From Planctomycetales bacterium (GTDB taxonomy: Bacteria; Planctomycetota; Planctomycetia; Pirellulales; Lacipirellulaceae), in contig JAGQOW010000018.1 in assembly GCA_020427155.1 (NCBI GenBank), forward strand, positions 1-52,803: a stretch of DNA of 52,803 nucleotides, given 5' to 3'. Numbering within the stretch: position 1 is the stretch's first letter; every line of letters starts with the position of its first letter. Position numbers and translations under genes: made by a program. Below, one piece after another: positions 32,050 to 40,959 of this stretch. The notes under the pieces are model-generated. The model saw only the letters and a program-made list of their open reading frames with translations. It did not search any database and was not told the origin of the DNA.

Positions 32050-33114
32050 TTACGAATCCTTCAGCATCCGCCTGTAGAGTTCGGCGTACTTACTGAGGAA
32101 GATCGACAAGGAGTAGCGGCAAGCGACCATGTCGGCTGCAGTTGTCGAAACGGCTGACGCTAGCTGCCGATCTTGCAAGACTTGCAGCGTATATCGGGCA
32201 CAAACCGATCGGCTGGCCACGGGAAACAGAAAGCCTGTGCGGCCAGGATCGATGGCCTGGCGATGGGCTGCCACGTCGGTTGCCACGACGGGGACCCGGG
32301 CGGCCATGGCTTCGAGCAAAGCCAGCGGAGGGGCTGCTGGCACTTCTTCGCCGCTCGGTTGCCAAAACACTTCGGCGTGCGGCAGCCAGCGCTGGAGGTC
32401 TTCGCGATAGCCGAGAAACCGAATAGCACTTGAATCGCAGGCTTGACGTGCAAAGCGCTCGAGCCGATGCCGGTCGGGCCCATCGCCGAAAACGAGTAGT
32501 CGGGCCGACTCGTTGATGGTCCGCACGAGTTCGAAGCACCAGAGGGCCTCTTCCAGCGCTCTGTCGCGCGTCAATCGCCCAGCCATGGCAATAACGCGTG
32601 CGTTGTCGGGCAGTTGCAGGAGCTTCAAGAACTGAGCGAGCGGCACAGGCTCGCAGGCGGGGGAAGGAACGCCCGGGGCAATGGCGACAACATGCGGTTG
32701 TTCGATCTCCTGGGGGCAGGGAAGAACGAAGCAGTCGGCAGACTTCTGGAGATCGGTTGGCAGTTCGGCAAGCGTCGCCACACACGGCACGGCGGGATGA
32801 GCAGGCCTGACGAATCTCAGGTAGCGCAGCGCAGCAGTTCCCCACACATGGAGCAAGTGGTACCTCTGGTGTCGAAGTTCGCGGGAGAGTCGCCAGGCCG
32901 CGAACGGATCGAACGACCAGCGCCGAGCGAGCACGCTGCAAGCAGCGCCGGCCAGTTCGAGGAGACGGCGCTCACGAACATCGGCCGAGAGGGCAACAAC
33001 CCGAACCCGGCTGCCATCGGCCAACTGCTGAGTCACCAGCTGGTGCAGAGAGCGCGACCAGCCATAGCCATCCAGCGAGGAGATCAAGTGGAGTATCCGT
33101 CGCGGCTGGCTCAT
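32050..33114 (-). CDS. Glycosyltransferase family 4-like protein
   Basis: A 354-residue GT-B-fold glycosyltransferase, probably using a nucleotide-sugar donor on lipid or polysaccharide acceptors. ATG at 33114 starts MSQPRRILHLISSLDGYGWSRSL, the typical first strand and glycine-rich turn; the longer upstream frame is not supported. The C-terminal domain shows VIAMAGRLTRDRALEEAL, LLVFGDGPDRHRLE, IRFLGYREDLQRWL and the EX7E-like LALLEAMAARVPVVATD. The N-terminal half is more diverged than in standard GT4 enzymes. It is transcribed away from the hydrolase gene at 33228, so the two share a promoter region of about 110 nt. Confidence 0.85.
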   Translation of the reverse strand: MSQPRRILHLISSLDGYGWSRSLHQLVTQQLADGSRVRVVALSADVRERRLLELAGAACSVLARRWSFDPFAAWRLSRELRHQRYHLLHVWGTAALRYLRFVRPAHPAVPCVATLAELPTDLQKSADCFVLPCPQEIEQPHVVAIAPGVPSPACEPVPLAQFLKLLQLPDNARVIAMAGRLTRDRALEEALWCFELVRTINESARLLVFGDGPDRHRLERFARQACDSSAIRFLGYREDLQRWLPHAEVFWQPSGEEVPAAPPLALLEAMAARVPVVATDVAAHRQAIDPGRTGFLFPVASRSVCARYTLQVLQDRQLASAVSTTAADMVACRYSLSIFLSKYAELYRRMLKDS

Positions 33115-33227
33115 GGAACTGGTTCGATGGGAACGATAGGGCGATGGAGTGCATTCTAGCTTTCCTAGCGAGGTTAAACAGCCTATGGTGAGACGCTTGA
33201 ATCCCGGGGCCAAGTGAATCACGTGCT

Positions 33228-33980
33228 ATGACGAAATACGCTGATCAATGGACGACCGACGTAGTGGCGGGGCACAAGTGCTTTCGGTTCGAGCCGTCTG
33301 TTCCCTCGGAGCATGGCTATACGGTGCTGTTTCTGCATGGCTTGCAGGCGGGTAGGTTAGAGTTCCACCCCCGAATCGTCGAGCAGTTCGAGCGGCACGG
33401 GTTGCGCGTCGTTGCCCCCAAGGCCGATCACAGCTGGTGGGTCGACCGCATTTGCGAACGGTTCGACCCGGTCATCTCGGGTGAGCGGTTTGTGCTCGAT
33501 CATGTGATGCCGTACATCGCCGAGCAACTGCAGTGCGCACCGCCACGGATTGCGCTGTTGGGTACGAGCATGGGGGGCCAGGGGGTGCTGCGGTTGGCGT
33601 ACCAGTATCCCGACACGTTTCCGGTTGTGGCGGCGGTCTGCCCGGCGATTGATTTCCAGATTCGGATCGACGAGGGCGATCCGAGTCTCTCGAAGATGTA
33701 TCGCGACGCTGAAGAAGCAAGGCAAGACACGGCTACGCTCCATATCCATCCACTCAATTGGCCGCGTCATCAATGGTTCTGCTGCGACCCGGCTGACGTG
33801 CGTTGGCACGACTCGGTCGACCGGCTGAGGATGAAGCTCTATTCGTTAGGAGTGCTGCACGAATGTGATCTCGAAACCAGCGCCGGCGGGCATGGGTGGG
33901 AGTATTTCGAGCACATGGCCGAGCGAGCGGTGGAGATTCTTGTCGACGGCTTGGAGCAAGAGCGGCGGCGGGTGTTTTGA
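33228..33980 (+). CDS. Alpha/beta hydrolase, esterase-like
   Basis: A 250-residue cytoplasmic serine hydrolase. The nucleophile elbow is GTSMGGQG with Ser114, and the oxyanion strand is VLFLHGLQAG. The probable acid is Asp187 (CCDPADVRWHDS) and the catalytic His222 is in GGHGWEYF, an arrangement like esterase D and PHB-depolymerase-type enzymes. The substrate cannot be told; a small ester or thioester is likely. It is convergent with the OstA-like gene (37 nt between stops) and divergent from the glycosyltransferase, so it is probably a single-gene unit. Confidence 0.82.
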   Translation: MTKYADQWTTDVVAGHKCFRFEPSVPSEHGYTVLFLHGLQAGRLEFHPRIVEQFERHGLRVVAPKADHSWWVDRICERFDPVISGERFVLDHVMPYIAEQLQCAPPRIALLGTSMGGQGVLRLAYQYPDTFPVVAAVCPAIDFQIRIDEGDPSLSKMYRDAEEARQDTATLHIHPLNWPRHQWFCCDPADVRWHDSVDRLRMKLYSLGVLHECDLETSAGGHGWEYFEHMAERAVEILVDGLEQERRRVF

Positions 33981-34017
33981 TTTGCCCAAACTGCTTTCGA
34001 CCAGGACGGTTGATTCG

Positions 34018-36978
34018 TCAACGACTGGTGGACGGGTGCGGGCGGATCGCGCTTTGCTTGAAGTTGCCGCCGGCAAATCCTTCGCCCTTAATCTCGCCGG
34101 TGGCTTGATTGTAGATGAGCTTGCGAAAAGCCGCTTCTGAGAAAGGTGCGCCGACGAATTCCTGCCGTGTGAGCGTTGCCGGATCGCCCTCGAGAATGAA
34201 CATCGTCTTTTGCTGGTCGTAGGTGGCCGATTGAGAACTCGTGGTAAACGTTCCCTGCTGGCCGTAGCTGCCCTCGATCCTGACGTCGCCGGTTGCATGC
34301 AGCTCGAGCGGTCCGAAGCTCGAGGTGCGATTGAGCATTGCCAAAGGGCTTTCGGCAACTGCCAGGCGGTCGCTCGATATCAAGATGGTCTCAGGGCCAG
34401 GATTTCGACGAACCGAGAGCTCCAGGCGTTGGCCCCAGGTATCGATCGGGCCGTAGATTGCTTTAGCGTCGCCGGAGACCTCGACTCGGCGCCCGTTCTG
34501 ATGCAGATTGCCGCGAACATCTCGTTTGAATTCGACTCGCAGAAAGCGAAGTCTTTGGCCGGCCGCGGCGCCCGCCGGAACGACGTCGGCAAATCCTGCT
34601 AGATTCTTAGAACTATTGGCCAGATGAGTCGATTCAAGCTCGCCGGGTCCGGTCCCGCGGAGCTCTCCCGTGAGTTGATTTGCGACAAACGATTGGAGAC
34701 GCATGGTTTGCACCGAGACAAGCCCGGCTGCATCGCGCTGTTTGAATTCAGCGAAGACGCCCTGGTGGCACTCGAGCTGGGCTAACTCGGTAGCTTGTTG
34801 CTGGACCGCTCCGTCGAATCGCACCGGTTGGTTCAGTACGACTCGCAGGTGCTCGGTTTGGAGCGAACCCTCGTTAGTGTTGGCCACGACCTTGCCATGA
34901 AAAGAGATCACGTCGTTAACCAGCTCCATACCGCCTTGCCAGGTAACGACTAAGTAGTGCAAGCCGCCCAGCGGCTTGCCATTGAAATCTTTCTTCATCG
35001 GCAGATGCAGTTCGCCCGGCGAATCGATCCAGGCCTTGCTTTCGCCACGGTTGAGCCGGAGCGTTGCGGCGAGAATCTTCATGCCGGCGGCAGTGATCGT
35101 GGCAGGCATTCCGGGTTGGCCATGCAATTCGAGTTCTGCCGTCGGCAGGTCGGCGTTGGCGACGTGCAGATATCTTCCCTGCACGACGAGCGGTTGGGTG
35201 GTTGCATCGGCTTTTGCCTCACGAAAGACGACGTCGCCATCCATGTCGAGACTGGTGACCTCGGGCTGTTTGTCGCGCACAGTTACCAGCACATCCAGCC
35301 GATTGCCGGTGACCTGGTAATTGCGGCCTTGTTGGCCAGCGATTGCCAGACGACCAGGTTGCGAACTGCTTCCGTCCGGCTGGCCTAGCACGAGATTGGA
35401 TTCGGCGTAATCGACTTTCAATTCGAGAAGATTGATTTTTCCCGATAACTGGGATGACTCGATCGCGACTTTGCCTTGGGCGATCATTTTTTCTGGCACC
35501 ACATCGCTGGGCAAGAGCAGGTCGTCGGGGCTGTCGGGCGCGCGTTCGCGTAGCAAGAGGGTCATCTTGTCGGCCCAAAGCCGACCCATGCCAACCATGT
35601 CGAGCCGTGGTCGGCCCTTGAGCGTCAGCACTGGCTTGCCGCCGACGCGGTCCAGGCTCATGGATTCGGTCCAGCGAACTTCAAAGGGGGTTTGCGAATC
35701 CTGACCAGGAGCGATGGCGCGAAGCCAGCCGTGCCCTGCGGCTTGCAATGTGCCAACACGCTGGGGCGAGCCGGCGGGCGGCGCCTGATAGCGTACCTGC
35801 TGGGCATGAACTTCGTTGCCCTGGTAGGTCAGCGTCACTTCGTTGCTGCGGTCGAGGATTACGCGTCGCGTGTCGACTTCGATGTAGAGCCGCTGGCAAC
35901 GGGCTGTCGCTTGCTGCGACTGGGAGTCGAGTTCGACCGGCTCGGAGGGGATTCCCAGGGCTTCAATCGAACCAGGATGGAACCCGAATTCTGAAATCCC
36001 GGTGCCGGCCTGCTGAGCAGAGGGTTGGTTTTTGGCAAAGTAGAGATTGAGCTTATCGCTCGTAAGCCGATCGATCTTACCGTCGGGGAACATCTGCACG
36101 AGTTCAACCTGTTTCGAAAAAGACGCCGCCTGATGTGCAAAGTCAAATCGAAAGGGCCCTTGGCTGGTTACTTTGACTGGCGGATTCGCTGGTCCAGTGT
36201 TTTGATGTCCCAGATCGCCCATTAGTTGCGCTTTGCCTGGCAAGAATTGAGCTTCGACCTCGTAAGAGATTTCCAGCGAGTCGATTCCGCCGACGCTGGG
36301 CCCGGAATCTCGCGACCGGGCGCGTTCGAGCGCCACTAGCCGGATTTCAAGCACCCGGCCTCTTCCCCAATGGGGACCGATCCGCATCTCGACCTGCGAT
36401 TCCGTGCGGATCAGGTCTTCGCTCACATTCACATCGCGAGTGGTCAGCAGCAAATCGTCTTCGGGGCCGGGCTCGCGCATGTCGCTGTGAACCGTGATGT
36501 CGCCGCTCAGTTTGGCCCACTGAATGCGTCCAAAACTGTTGAAGCCGCTGCTCGGCACCGCTTCGTCCATTTGCATTACCGCGCCATGAGGCGCTTCGAG
36601 CACAATCGCATCGCGAGGCGGCGCCTGGCCGAGAACACGGGGAGTGGGAAAGAAGAGAATTGCACACTTCTTGACCCGCAACTGCCCTTGATCGTTCGGC
36701 CGATAGTCGTCGATCACAAACATGGCTTTGTCGAGTTGGAACGTGATCGGCGGCTGCTTAAGGGTCCAGTGATCTGGCGGGAAGTACGCAGCGAGCAACT
36801 CGCGATGCTTGTGCACCGCCTGGCGCGCATCGAGGCGATCTTGTTCGGACGCGATTGGCTGTTGCCCAGCGCCGACCAAAGACGGCTCGACAAACGGCAC
36901 CACTGCCAGCACGTACATTTGATACACCACCACCGTCACGGCAAAGGCAATTGCAGCATGGGTGAGGCGAGTGAGCAT
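34018..36978 (-). CDS. Giant OstA/LptC-like periplasmic protein
   Basis: A 986-residue protein with an N-terminal membrane anchor (residues 7-32, HAAIAFAVTVVVYQMYVLAVV) and a long beta-rich periplasmic part. Recurring segments are of OstA type, for example ESSQLSGKINLLELKVDYAESNLVL, TSLDMDGDVVFREAKADATTQPLVVQGRYLHV and the C-terminal YNQATGEIKGEGFAGGNF. ATG at 36978 is chosen because the anchor starts there; the frame upstream is Arg-rich shadow of kdsC. Genes kdsD and kdsC precede it in the same direction, the same order as kdsD-kdsC-lptC-lptA in proteobacteria. It therefore probably does the combined job of LptC and LptA, an LPS bridge between membranes. No lptB follows. The role is inferred from context and fold type; sequence similarity to proteobacterial LptA is low. 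Confidence 0.7.
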   Translation of the reverse strand: MLTRLTHAAIAFAVTVVVYQMYVLAVVPFVEPSLVGAGQQPIASEQDRLDARQAVHKHRELLAAYFPPDHWTLKQPPITFQLDKAMFVIDDYRPNDQGQLRVKKCAILFFPTPRVLGQAPPRDAIVLEAPHGAVMQMDEAVPSSGFNSFGRIQWAKLSGDITVHSDMREPGPEDDLLLTTRDVNVSEDLIRTESQVEMRIGPHWGRGRVLEIRLVALERARSRDSGPSVGGIDSLEISYEVEAQFLPGKAQLMGDLGHQNTGPANPPVKVTSQGPFRFDFAHQAASFSKQVELVQMFPDGKIDRLTSDKLNLYFAKNQPSAQQAGTGISEFGFHPGSIEALGIPSEPVELDSQSQQATARCQRLYIEVDTRRVILDRSNEVTLTYQGNEVHAQQVRYQAPPAGSPQRVGTLQAAGHGWLRAIAPGQDSQTPFEVRWTESMSLDRVGGKPVLTLKGRPRLDMVGMGRLWADKMTLLLRERAPDSPDDLLLPSDVVPEKMIAQGKVAIESSQLSGKINLLELKVDYAESNLVLGQPDGSSSQPGRLAIAGQQGRNYQVTGNRLDVLVTVRDKQPEVTSLDMDGDVVFREAKADATTQPLVVQGRYLHVANADLPTAELELHGQPGMPATITAAGMKILAATLRLNRGESKAWIDSPGELHLPMKKDFNGKPLGGLHYLVVTWQGGMELVNDVISFHGKVVANTNEGSLQTEHLRVVLNQPVRFDGAVQQQATELAQLECHQGVFAEFKQRDAAGLVSVQTMRLQSFVANQLTGELRGTGPGELESTHLANSSKNLAGFADVVPAGAAAGQRLRFLRVEFKRDVRGNLHQNGRRVEVSGDAKAIYGPIDTWGQRLELSVRRNPGPETILISSDRLAVAESPLAMLNRTSSFGPLELHATGDVRIEGSYGQQGTFTTSSQSATYDQQKTMFILEGDPATLTRQEFVGAPFSEAAFRKLIYNQATGEIKGEGFAGGNFKQSAIRPHPSTSR

Positions 36979-37028
36979 GTTTGGGATGTTTGATGTGGGA
37001 TGCGAATCACCCGTCGCTGCCGACGGGG

Positions 37029-37550
37029 TCAACCTTGGTATTTTCTGATGGCGGCTTCCCAGCGGTTGGTGTTTTTCAGGAGAAGCTCGACGACTTCGCG
37101 AAGTGCGCCATGGCCTCCGCTCAGGCTGGTGGTGTAGTCGGCTGCTTGGAGGTTTTCTTCGGCAGCGTCGGCAACGGCAACCGAAAGGCCCACGTGGCGG
37201 TACACCGCCAGATCGGGAAGATCGTCGCCGATATAGCAGACCTCGGCCGGCGAGATCGCGAGTTGCTCGCAAATTGATTTCACCACGGCAGGCTTATCGT
37301 CAATGCCCTGTCGCAGGATTTCGATATTCAATTCGGCGGCGCGGAGTTTGACGATCTGCGAACTTCGTCCCGTGACGATCCCAACCTGGCCGCCACACTG
37401 CTGCCACAGCCGGATGCCTTGCCCATCGCGAATGTGAAACTGCTTTGACTCGACGCCACGGTTGTCGAACACAATTCGTCCGTCGGTCATCACGCCGTCG
37501 ACGTCGCTCAGCAGCAGTCGAATCTGGGCACATTTTTCGGCGAGTTTCAT
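37029..37550 (-). CDS. kdsC: 3-deoxy-D-manno-octulosonate 8-phosphate phosphatase (HAD family)
   Basis: A 173-residue HAD phosphatase that removes phosphate from KDO-8-phosphate in lipopolysaccharide synthesis. Motif I is LLLSDVDGVMTDG (nucleophile Asp and acid/base Asp), motif II is the Thr in GIVTGRSS, and motifs III/IV are DKPAVV and YIGDDLPDL. The short form without a cap domain matches tetrameric KdsC, and the IRDGQGIRL segment is typical. It is 83 nt after kdsD and 50 nt before the OstA-like gene. Confidence 0.92.
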   Translation of the reverse strand: MKLAEKCAQIRLLLSDVDGVMTDGRIVFDNRGVESKQFHIRDGQGIRLWQQCGGQVGIVTGRSSQIVKLRAAELNIEILRQGIDDKPAVVKSICEQLAISPAEVCYIGDDLPDLAVYRHVGLSVAVADAAEENLQAADYTTSLSGGHGALREVVELLLKNTNRWEAAIRKYQG

Positions 37551-37633
37551 GGGGGACTTGCGAACGAATGATTGGGAATTTCGGATTGGGTTAGCGCTGT
37601 CGGCCGTAACAGCAGAGAACCACTTGCTAACAC

Positions 37634-38722
37634 CTAGTCGGCGTACTGATCCATCGGATAGATGCGCACCTGAGTTGGCTCTTCGATCGGGGCAGGTTCG
37701 GGTTCGGGTAACATACCCACGACGTCGGTGACATCGATGATGCCCTGCGGGCGGCCCTTCGAGTCGACAACCGGAAGTTCGCTGATATGGCGTTGGCCGA
37801 GTATCTCGATCGCGGCGCTCATTTTCGATCCTGTTTTGATGGTGGTTGGAGATTGTTTCATGACTTCGCTGATGGGCTGATCGAGGGCCGATTCGTTGCG
37901 CGCTTCGATAAGCCGTGCCAGATCGCTGTCAGTGAACAGTCCGGCCAGCTTGCCGTAACTGTCGAGAAGCATGATCGCCCCCGTGCGGCGCCCCGGTTTG
38001 GTGCATGCCACGAGAACTCGACGTACCGTTTCGTCGGCCCGCGCAACACGGCAGGCTTGCAGGCCGCGCATATGATCTTCTACACGACTGAGTTTCAGAC
38101 CCAATGCGCCGCCCGGGTGAAACTGGGCGAAGTCTTCGGCTTGAAAACCCTTGAGTCGACTGACGACTAGTGCTAACGCATCACCGACAGCCAACATGGC
38201 GGTGGTGCTGGTGCTGGGCGCCAGGCCGAGACTGCACGCCTCATCAAGACGGCCGAGCGCGATGGTGACTTGGGCTGCCTTACCTAGCGTACTCCTGGCG
38301 CTTGCACTGATGGCGATCAGTGGCACACCAAGTTGGCGCAGGGCGGGCAAGAGTCCAAGGACTTCGCCTGTCTCGCCGCTTTGCGAAAGTACGAGCACCA
38401 AGTCGCCTCGATGCACGCGGCCCAGGTCGCCATGGATTGCCTCGGCCGGATGCAGAAAGTGAGCACGCGTGCCCGTCGAGGCAAACGTAGCGGCCAGTTT
38501 TTGGCCAATGAGGCCAGCCTTGCCCATGCCTGTGACAATCAGGTTGCCTTGCAACGCTTGGAGCAGTTCGACTGCGGCGCAGAAGTTGGCGTCCAGCTTT
38601 TCGGCCACTTGGGAAAGCGCCGATGCCTCGGCAAGCATTACTTCGCGTCCGAGATTGATGATTTCTTTTGAGGAAAACTTAGTGACCGAAGGGAGCGCAC
38701 GTCGTGCAGCGCAGGTACTCAT
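37634..38722 (-). CDS. kdsD: Arabinose-5-phosphate isomerase (KpsF/GutQ family)
   Basis: A 362-residue enzyme that converts ribulose-5-phosphate to arabinose-5-phosphate, the first step toward KDO. The N-terminal SIS domain has VTGMGKAGLIGQKLAATFASTGTRAHFLHP, SQSGETGEVL and DFAQFHPGGALG. Two CBS domains follow (about 205-335), ending HISELPVVDSKGRPQGIIDVTDVVG, and a short acidic/proline tail completes it. ATG at 38722 is well placed. With kdsC and the OstA-like gene it forms an LPS synthesis/export block, consistent with a diderm envelope. Confidence 0.93.
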   Translation of the reverse strand: MSTCAARRALPSVTKFSSKEIINLGREVMLAEASALSQVAEKLDANFCAAVELLQALQGNLIVTGMGKAGLIGQKLAATFASTGTRAHFLHPAEAIHGDLGRVHRGDLVLVLSQSGETGEVLGLLPALRQLGVPLIAISASARSTLGKAAQVTIALGRLDEACSLGLAPSTSTTAMLAVGDALALVVSRLKGFQAEDFAQFHPGGALGLKLSRVEDHMRGLQACRVARADETVRRVLVACTKPGRRTGAIMLLDSYGKLAGLFTDSDLARLIEARNESALDQPISEVMKQSPTTIKTGSKMSAAIEILGQRHISELPVVDSKGRPQGIIDVTDVVGMLPEPEPAPIEEPTQVRIYPMDQYAD

Positions 38723-38882
38723 CGAACCGTTATCCTTAACGAGGGGGCAAGCGGGAGATTAGCGGGGCGGGATTGTAGTGGCACCGGCAGATCGGCACAA
38801 CGGTGCCTGAGAATCGGCAGAGTGCGTGCAGCGCCAGCGAAATGCTTCTCGCGAAGGTTGCCCGCTACTGCGGAAGGACTAA

Positions 38883-38962
38883 AGCTACTGAGAACACAGA
38901 GTTCTTAGAGAAAGCAAAGCGTGCTGCTGGCTTGCTCAGTGCCCTCTGTGTTCTCTATGGCT
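38883..38962. repeat. Iterated inverted-repeat element upstream of kdsD
   Basis: The left arm 38883-38901 (AGCTACTGAGAACACAGAG) and the reverse complement of 38944-38962 (AGCCATAGAGAACACAGAG) match at 16 of 19 positions, and similarity continues weakly inward. The GAGAACACAGAG theme is iterated and purine-rich. There is no gene between the arms. Confidence 0.65.
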
Positions 38963-39046
38963 ACGCACTTAGAGCATTCGCTGCCAGAAGCTGCTTCATC
39001 TATGTATCTCTGGGTGTTAAGCTTCGCTTCCCACAGAGCAGAGCGC
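38963..39046. other. Remainder of the kdsD upstream region
   Basis: From the kdsD start to the DUF4332 gene there are about 930 nt without a conventional gene. They contain the inverted-repeat element at 38883-38962, this featureless stretch, a terminator at 39047-39113, a possible 39-codon gene at 39151-39270, and an AT-rich stretch at 39400-39650 with a perfect AAAAAAGTTTTTT-type palindrome near 39510. The kdsD promoter should lie just above 38722. Confidence 0.4.
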
Positions 39047-39113
39047 AAAAAAAATGCTCCCAGAAAAGCACACGTCCCAGGGGGGCAAAGGACGTTGTTA
39101 CCTTTCCGGGAGC
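39047..39113 (-). terminator. Intrinsic terminator with nested stems
   Basis: The outer stem pairs GCTCCC (39056-39061) with GGGAGC (39108-39113) and continues through an imperfect AG-rich extension. An inner perfect stem ACGTCC/GGACGT lies within. On the minus strand the outer stem is followed by A and eight T residues (39054-39047). It ends a minus-strand transcript arriving from above 39113, most simply one covering the small open frame at 39151-39270. Confidence 0.75.
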
Positions 39114-39150
39114 GATTGGACGTAAGCGCTGGACGCTTGCGTGCCGTCGG

Positions 39151-39270
39151 TCACACGGATGTGTCGGGCCATGCGACCGGGGGAGTGTATCGCAGCGGGA
39201 GGGCCAGCTTCCGTGCCAGCTCCAGCCGCTCCGGGATCGAAGAGATGAAAACCTCGTCTAATCGATCCAA
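39151..39270 (-). CDS. Possible 39-residue protein
   Basis: The frame reads TTG-start, LDRLDEVFISSIPERLELAR, then KLALPLRYTPPVAWPDTSV and stop. The composition looks protein-like (amphipathic helix, then a proline-rich end). A GGAG lies 8 nt before the TTG at 39270, and a strong terminator begins 38 nt after the stop. The frame stays open upstream for only 14 more codons to a TAA, with no ATG. It may be a true microprotein, the last part of a decayed gene, or part of a non-coding RNA ended by the terminator. Confidence 0.35.
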   Translation of the reverse strand: MDRLDEVFISSIPERLELARKLALPLRYTPPVAWPDTSV

Positions 39271-39656
39271 CCACGTGGCTCCGATGTTAGCTTTGATTCC
39301 TTGCAGCGGTTAGAAGGGAGTTGTTTGTTATTGAGCTGCAAAAGCGGAGGAAAAGTCGGTCAGCTTCCTGCTGATCTTGCTGGGCTTCCTTGCCTTTGCA
39401 CTGATGATTCTTGTTGCCTTAGTTTCTTTCGACAACGTGTTGTTCGTTCGTGGGTGGGGAGAATAGGGCAGGCTCTGACGAGGGTCAAGGCCGGTTTTGA
39501 GAACTCTGAAAAAACTTTTTTCTGCACGCAATTTGATTGGTTTTTCGCGTAGTGAGCGCCTGTTTAGTGCCGGCATGCTAACGCCAGCAGGCACTTGTGC
39601 AGCGAAGCAATGCAAGACCAAAGATGTGGTACTATTACGCCGATCGTTTGCTAGCA

Positions 39657-40091
39657 TCAAGCAGCTTCCTCGGTCGATGCCGATCGCGCGCAACGAATCC
39701 ATACAGCCAACTCCGAAACGCTTGGCTGCAGATTTTTTTCTAACCAGCCGCTGTCATCGCTTTCTTTGATTGCCGTTTCCAACGCGCCGAGCAACTCGGT
39801 CGGCGTGCTGCCGGCGATTCTTTCGCGGCTCGCAATTCCGATCGCCGCCAGCCAGCGCGCCGCATGGGGTGGTAACTGCGGCGCGGCCAGAATCAGCCGC
39901 GCCTCACGTTGCCATTGTTCGATCGTCGCGGCAGACATGCGTTGATCGTCGAGTCGCTCGGCGATGCTCGGCGGCCTGGCAGCCAGCAAGTCGGCAACGC
40001 TGCGCACGCCGACCTGCATCAGGCGTCCCGCGGTGCGCGGGCCAAGCGAAAGCATGTCGGCAACATTGCTATTGAGAGTCCATTGCGGCAT
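39657..40091 (-). CDS. DUF4332-like helix-hairpin-helix protein
   Basis: A 144-residue all-alpha protein. The segment SLGPRTAGRLMQVGVRSVADLLAARP has the helix-hairpin-helix pattern of DUF4332 and RuvA/ComEA-like DNA-binding units, and a second such unit follows (LPPHAARWLAAIGIASRERIAGSTPTELLGAL). This implies structure-rather than sequence-specific nucleic-acid binding, or protein contacts only; the family has no settled function. It is followed by an AT-rich region and transcribed in the same direction as the membrane-protein gene 70 nt upstream. Confidence 0.65.
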   Translation of the reverse strand: MPQWTLNSNVADMLSLGPRTAGRLMQVGVRSVADLLAARPPSIAERLDDQRMSAATIEQWQREARLILAAPQLPPHAARWLAAIGIASRERIAGSTPTELLGALETAIKESDDSGWLEKNLQPSVSELAVWIRCARSASTEEAA

Positions 40092-40161
40092 GCGGGGATG
40101 ATAGGGCGCGACCGAGATTCATGGAAAGAGTGATTCAACGTGTTATTTGCCTCCGAAAGCA

Positions 40162-40959
40162 TCATCCGGTTGGATACGAGGCCCAATCTCCTGAAGAGGC
40201 AAATAACAAATCGCCTATCGTCAAGAGCACCGTTGCTAGCGCACAAACTACCCCAGCCCAATGAGTCCAGTGACGCTGTACCCTTGCACGGTAGTCAAAA
40301 AACAAGACCACAGGTAGCGCTGCTGCAGTAACAAGATCTGGCAGGTAAATGGAACACTCGATGAACCATTCTATCCAGCCATCAGGAATGTATATTGAAT
40401 TCCGATTCATCCGCATCAGAGTCAAACCTTCAACTACTCCAATTGCCGTAATAGCTGCACTCAAGTGAAAGTAGGTTCGCCACCGCCTGTTCTCTGCAAG
40501 CCAAAGTGCGCACGTCAGACTGATCAAAATACTTGCACCAGCATAAAGGAACCAATTCCACTCTAAGTACACCCACGCAATTTGGGGTAATTCATCGAAA
40601 TTGATTAACTGCCCCATTTCGTTTCGATCAATGAAGCATGCATAGAACAACAAACCGCTGACTCCTAGAGCAGAATCGAGACAAGACTGAAAAAGCAAGC
40701 CATGGCCGGGTTCGCCAGGAAACTTCCTTTTTTGATACCGCCACACTACTCCGAATGCTACGACGGTAATTGCCAACGCTTCTGTTATCAGAATCAAAGA
40801 AGCATCGGCTGAATAAACAGCATGAAAATGCTGTTCGTCTAGGCTGCCCTTAGCCATCGTTAAATAAAAACCAGTGACTGCCGTCAACACCAGCAGATGA
40901 TGAATCCGCAGACGCGGCAAAGCAGACGAGGCGCAGTCGCTCGCGGCCGGGTCGCTCAT
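40162..40959 (-). CDS. Multi-pass membrane protein, unknown function
   Basis: A 265-residue protein with about seven hydrophobic segments, for example LLVLTAVTGFYLTMA (20-35), LILITEALAITVVAFGVVW (54-73), FLYAGASILISLTCALWLA (about 135-155), LVTAAALPVVLFF (about 218-231) and WAGVVCALATVLLTIGDLLF (about 238-257). The N-terminal LRIHHLLVLTAV pattern is seen in planctomycete membrane proteins of unknown role. Codon use is less GC-rich than in the ribosomal genes. Its start overlaps the Uma2 stop by 4 nt (ATGA-type), so the two are translationally coupled. Confidence 0.7.
   Translation of the reverse strand: MSDPAASDCASSALPRLRIHHLLVLTAVTGFYLTMAKGSLDEQHFHAVYSADASLILITEALAITVVAFGVVWRYQKRKFPGEPGHGLLFQSCLDSALGVSGLLFYACFIDRNEMGQLINFDELPQIAWVYLEWNWFLYAGASILISLTCALWLAENRRWRTYFHLSAAITAIGVVEGLTLMRMNRNSIYIPDGWIEWFIECSIYLPDLVTAAALPVVLFFDYRARVQRHWTHWAGVVCALATVLLTIGDLLFASSGDWASYPTG

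Noticed and set aside
36979..37272. N-terminal extension of the OstA-like protein upstream of 36978
   Set aside because: The extension is the reverse-frame shadow of kdsC, extremely Arg-rich, and would precede the obvious membrane anchor.
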